Below are positions 62,825 through 64,000 of a stretch of 64,000 nt of DNA, in pieces. How positions within the stretch are numbered: the first letter of the stretch is position 1; each line of letters begins with the position of its first letter. Origin of the DNA: Arthrobacter dokdonellae (lineage in GTDB: Bacteria > Actinomycetota > Actinomycetes > Actinomycetales > Micrococcaceae). Under the pieces are notes generated by a model. The model was given only the letters and a program-made list of their open reading frames with translations, was not told the origin of the DNA and searched no databases. The stretch is from the NCBI RefSeq assembly GCF_003268655.1, contig NZ_CP029642.1:2046001-2110000 (forward strand), given 5' to 3'. The translations under genes and the position numbers were made by a program.

Positions 62825-64000
62825 ATGACCTCCTCCAGTTACCTTCGCTACCCGCACCTGCACAAGGACCTGATCACCTTCACAGCCCAGGACGATGTCT
62901 GGGTTGCCCCCGTGGCGGGTGGCCGGGCCTGGCGGGTCTCGGCAGAACAGTCCCCTCCGCGCAACCCGCGGTTCACCCCGGACGGGACGAGCCTGGTGTG
63001 GACCGTCACCCGCGGGGAGGCGCCGGAGGTGGTGGCCGCGCCCGTGGACGGAGGTGCGGCGACCCAGCTGACTTACTGGGGGCATGCGGGAACCAAGGTG
63101 AAAGGGTTCACCGCGGATGGCAGGGTGGTGGCGACCAGCGCGTGGGAACAGGCGGACTCCCGCCTGACGTGGGCCTACGCCGTCGACCTTGATACCGGGC
63201 GCCGCGAACGCCTTAACTACGGGCCCGTGGACAGCGTGGTTTTTGGCCCCGTCGTGGGCGACGAACGCCCGGTGGTGGTGTCCTCCGTGCTCTCGCGCGA
63301 GCCCGCCGCATGGAAACGCTACCGCGGCGGGACCGCCGGAAAGCTGTGGATCGACGTGGACGGTTCCGGCGAATTCTCCCGCCTGGTCCCGAAACTGGAC
63401 GGGAACTTGTGCGACCCCATGTGGGTGTCGGGGCGCATTGCCTTCCTCTCCGACCATGAGGGCCACGGCAACCTTTACTCGGTTCTCCCGGACGGTACCG
63501 GGCTGCGCCGGCACACGGACTTTGAGGGGTTTTACGTCCGACACGCCAGCAGCGACGGCGCCCGCATTGTCTTTGAATCCGCCGGCAACCTGTTTTCGCT
63601 TGACAACCTGGACAGCGAGGCCGTGCAGCTGGACATCAGCCTTGGGGCCGTCAACGGCGCCCGCACGCCGCACCTCCTTCAGGCCGGCAAGCACCTCAAC
63701 GAAGTGGTGCCCACGGCCGACGGCCGGGCCAGCGTGGTCGAGGCACACGGCACGGTGCATCTGCTGACCCACCGCGGCGGACCCGCCCGCGTCATCGCCG
63801 CCGAACCCGGAGCGCGGTCGCGCCTGGGCAGGCCGCTCGGTGCGGGCCACGTCATGTATGTGGCGGACAACGGCGGAGAGGAAGCCCTTTACATCAGGGC
63901 GTTGGGCGATTCTTCGCCGCAGCCGGCCGCCGCACCGGCGGCAGGCGCGGCGATCGCAGGCCCAGGGACTGCGGCCCCCGCACCGCAGTCGGCCGCCAGC
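62825..64000 (+). CDS. Tricorn-type protease, N-terminal part (cut by window end)
   Basis: The first 392 codons of a large protein; the frame is open to base 64000. MTSSSYLRYPHLHKDLITFTAQDDVWVAPVAGG is the typical start of actinobacterial Tricorn protease homologues, and repeated blades such as PRFTPDGTSLVWT, GKLWIDVDGSGEFSRLV, IAFLSDHEGHGNLYSVLPDGTGLRRHT and HVMYVADNGGEEALYI form the six-bladed N-terminal propeller. The PDZ and S41 protease domains would lie beyond the window. It probably degrades peptides downstream of the proteasome or other proteases. The Ala/Pro-rich stretch at the window end lies between blades. Confidence 0.85.
   Translation, partial: MTSSSYLRYPHLHKDLITFTAQDDVWVAPVAGGRAWRVSAEQSPPRNPRFTPDGTSLVWTVTRGEAPEVVAAPVDGGAATQLTYWGHAGTKVKGFTADGRVVATSAWEQADSRLTWAYAVDLDTGRRERLNYGPVDSVVFGPVVGDERPVVVSSVLSREPAAWKRYRGGTAGKLWIDVDGSGEFSRLVPKLDGNLCDPMWVSGRIAFLSDHEGHGNLYSVLPDGTGLRRHTDFEGFYVRHASSDGARIVFESAGNLFSLDNLDSEAVQLDISLGAVNGARTPHLLQAGKHLNEVVPTADGRASVVEAHGTVHLLTHRGGPARVIAAEPGARSRLGRPLGAGHVMYVADNGGEEALYIRALGDSSPQPAAAPAAGAAIAGPGTAAPAPQSAAS

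Overview
The window is high-GC chromosomal DNA from an actinobacterium, most likely a Micrococcaceae member close to Arthrobacter. The division and cell-wall (dcw) cluster is in actinobacterial order and lacks ftsA. It is flanked by a kinase and DNA-binding protein pair of the PknL/Rv2175c type, and further on by a block of glutamine synthetase, GlnE and lipoate genes syntenic with M. tuberculosis Rv2217-Rv2225. The MurE substrate motif (DDDPHDE instead of DNPR) fits an L-lysine peptidoglycan, as in Arthrobacter.

Layout. Positions 1-5300 are a mobile-element graveyard. It holds two overlapping tyrosine recombinases (the first cut by the window edge), a 5'-truncated IS21 istA with an intact istB, a 59-bp scrap of a second istB, and the 3' end of a class II tRNA with its terminator. 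Positions 5370-13600 hold a PASTA kinase (minus), a LysM/transglycosylase (minus), an Rv2175c-type regulator, a polyprenyl diphosphate synthase, a lipoprotein, dinB and a DUF3040 membrane protein. Positions 14025-36199 hold the dcw cluster and its tail: mraZ-rsmH-ftsL-ftsI-murE-murF-mraY-murD-ftsW-murG-murC-ftsQ-ftsZ-pgeF-yggS-sepF-yggT-divIVA-lspA-rluD. Most junctions there overlap by 1-20 nt, implying translational coupling. An MraZ-box promoter lies in front of mraZ and an mraW RNA hairpin in front of rsmH. Positions 36284-46392 hold dnaE, a small membrane protein, hisD, nrdR with paired NrdR boxes, ppgK, map, a 54-aa protein, an SGNH hydrolase and panB. Positions 46557-60942 are a nitrogen/glutamine and lipoate block: glnA2, glnE, a repeat-peptide gene, a fused amino-acid ABC transporter, glutaminase, a small HTH protein, glnA1, an RDD protein, DUF4191, lipA and lipB. 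The end holds a second membrane kinase and the start of a Tricorn-type protease.

How the parts fit. The dcw genes make lipid II (MurC-F, MraY, MurG) and build the septum (FtsZ, SepF, FtsQ/L/I/W, DivIVA), with MraZ as a probable autoregulator. GlnA1, GlnA2 and GlnE assimilate ammonium under adenylylation control, while the inserted transporter and glutaminase take up an amino acid and release ammonium from glutamine. LipB and LipA make the lipoyl cofactor.

The most unusual object is a secreted repeat protein at 51217-51731. It has a signal peptide followed by seven QWIWPYSA units encoded by nearly identical 45-bp repeats. A 5-bp duplication inside the array breaks the frame, and the reading frame after it restores the last repeat and a clean stop. 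Another recurring feature is a TAnnnT hexamer 5-7 nt before an ATG or GTG start, seen at nine genes, which suggests leaderless transcripts. Everything here was read by eye; no database search was run.
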